Assembly (NCBI GenBank): GCA_937894805.1
Contig: CALAYR010000163.1
Location: 1-10,025, forward strand
Direction of reading: 5' to 3'
Length of the DNA stretch: 10,025 nt
DNA from: an uncultured Acidimicrobiaceae bacterium
GTDB lineage: Bacteria > Actinomycetota > Acidimicrobiia > Acidimicrobiales > RAAP-2
Of the stretch, positions 6,795 through 10,025 are shown one piece after another. Position numbers and translations under genes: made by a program. Below the pieces are notes generated by a model. The model did no database searches, was not told the origin of the DNA, and was given only the letters and a program-made list of their open reading frames with translations. Numbering within the stretch: position 1 is the first letter of the stretch; the number at the start of each line of letters is the position of its first letter.

Positions 6795-6795
<1 letters not shown>
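6765..6795 (+). promoter_or_regulatory. dnaK operon promoter
   Basis: A perfect -35 TTGACA (6765-6770) is followed after 19 bases by TATTCT (6790-6795), preceded by TGg, which makes an extended -10 and can compensate for the long spacer. An A/T-rich stretch at about 6749-6763 directly upstream resembles an UP element. Transcription would begin near 6802, leaving a leader of about 55 bases. A weaker second promoter, TTCGCA (6714-6719) with TATATG (6738-6743), would give a longer leader. Confidence 0.55.
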
Positions 6796-9182
<2,387 letters not shown>

Positions 9183-9183
<1 letters not shown>

Positions 9184-10025
9184 TGGCCGAACGCGAGTGG
9201 TTTGATACGGACTACTACAAAGTCCTCGGCGTCACCAACGCCGCCACCGACAAAGAAATAACCCGTGCCTACCGCAAGTTAGCCAAGTCCCACCACCCCG
9301 ACACCAACCCCGGGAGTGAAGAGAAGTTCAAGACCATCTCGGTCGCCTACGACGTGCTCGGTGACGCCACCAAGCGCAAGGAGTATGACGAGGTTCGTCG
9401 CTTGGGTCCGGCCGCGGCCGGCTTCGGTGGCGCCCCCGGAGGCCAGGCCCAACCGGACTTTGGTGACCTCGGCGATATTTTCGGCGGACTCTTCGGCAAC
9501 GGCGGCGGACGCCGCCGCCCCCCCGCTCAACGCGGTGAAGACATCGAAACGGTGTTGCACCTCAACTTTCGTGACTCCGTGTACGGCGTCACCACTGCGG
9601 TCAATCTCCCCGGTCAATCGAACTGTCGCACCTGTGGCGGCAACGGGGCCGCTCCGGGCACGGGCTTTACGACCTGTGTGACGTGTGCCGGACGAGGCGT
9701 CTTGGCCGACGATCAAGGGCCCTTCAGTCTTTCGAAGATGTGCCCCGCCTGTCACGGACGGGGTGGACGGGTCGAGCGACCCTGTGCCGGCTGTGGTGGA
9801 TCAGGTCGTGAAGCCTCATCGCGCAAAGTCCAAGTTCGCATCCCCGCCGGCGTCGAAGACGGCCAACGTATTCGCGTCAAGGGCAAGGGTGGGGCCGGGG
9901 CCAACGGTGGATCGACCGGTGACCTCTTCGTCGACGTGCACGTCACTCCCGACGCGCGCTTTGCTCGACGTGGTCGCCACGTCACCACCACGACCCACGT
10001 CTCTATTACCGACGCCATGCTCGGC
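9183..10025 (+). CDS. dnaJ: Chaperone DnaJ (Hsp40), 3' end outside window
   Basis: Co-chaperone that delivers substrates to DnaK and stimulates its ATPase. The first 281 residues are present; a complete protein would be about 375. The J domain (about 8-70) carries the essential HPD at 38-40. A Gly/Phe-rich linker follows to about 108 (FGGAPGG ... DIFGGLFGNGGG). The zinc region has four intact CxxCxGxG repeats beginning at Cys148, Cys165, Cys187 and Cys201. The C-terminal substrate-binding domain begins at about 210 with KVQVRIPAGVEDGQRI and is cut off by the window end. The ATG overlaps the grpE stop by one base (TAATG). This is the canonical zinc-finger DnaJ of the dnaK operon. In actinomycetes hspR often follows, which cannot be seen here. 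Confidence 0.98.

Overview
The window reads as a chromosomal segment of a moderately high-GC, probably single-membrane (monoderm) bacterium, most likely an actinomycete. An Acidimicrobiia-like lineage is a guess. Support comes from several features: the DnaK nucleotide-binding domain lacks the roughly 24-residue insert found in Gram-negative DnaK; the order is dnaK-grpE-dnaJ; GTG and TTG starts are used; two start codons sit just after TAnnnT-type -10 boxes, as in leaderless mRNAs; and the solute-binding protein is exported by the Tat route. No rRNA, tRNA, IS element or CRISPR array is visible.

Left part (1-4400, + strand). The 3' end of a PII nitrogen-signalling gene (glnB/glnK family) enters from outside and is closed by a perfect 13-bp hairpin at 251-280. 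It is followed by a four-gene polyamine-type ABC importer in the order ATPase, Tat-exported binding protein, permease, permease (potA-potD-potB-potC). All three junctions are 4-base stop/start overlaps, so the genes look translationally coupled. Between the first two genes lies a three-part inverted repeat that can fold in two exclusive ways around the potD ribosome binding site.

Middle (4397-6700, - strand). A 2,3-bisphosphoglycerate-dependent phosphoglycerate mutase (gpmA) converges on potC, and the two genes share the bases TTAA. Upstream of it, on the same strand, is a complete type IV toxin-antitoxin pair of the AbiE family: an AbiEi winged-helix antitoxin and an AbiEii nucleotidyltransferase toxin, overlapping by 17 bp. 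The pair looks less GC-rich than its neighbours and seems to be an accessory insert between housekeeping genes. A perfect 13-bp inverted repeat with a TTTT spacer lies inside its promoter and is a good candidate for the autoregulatory operator.

Right part (6700-10025, + strand). The chaperone operon dnaK-grpE-dnaJ runs off the window, with dnaJ incomplete. It is preceded by an AT-rich stretch, a consensus -35 with an extended -10, two small CTT...AAG palindromes, and a 5' leader with a bulged hairpin plus an 8-base sequence exactly complementary to the dnaK Shine-Dalgarno region. Whether that last sequence is transcribed depends on which start site is used.

The known families account for all coding DNA. 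The parts most worth testing are the RNA or DNA structures at the three control points: the potA/potD junction, the abiE promoter and the dnaK leader.
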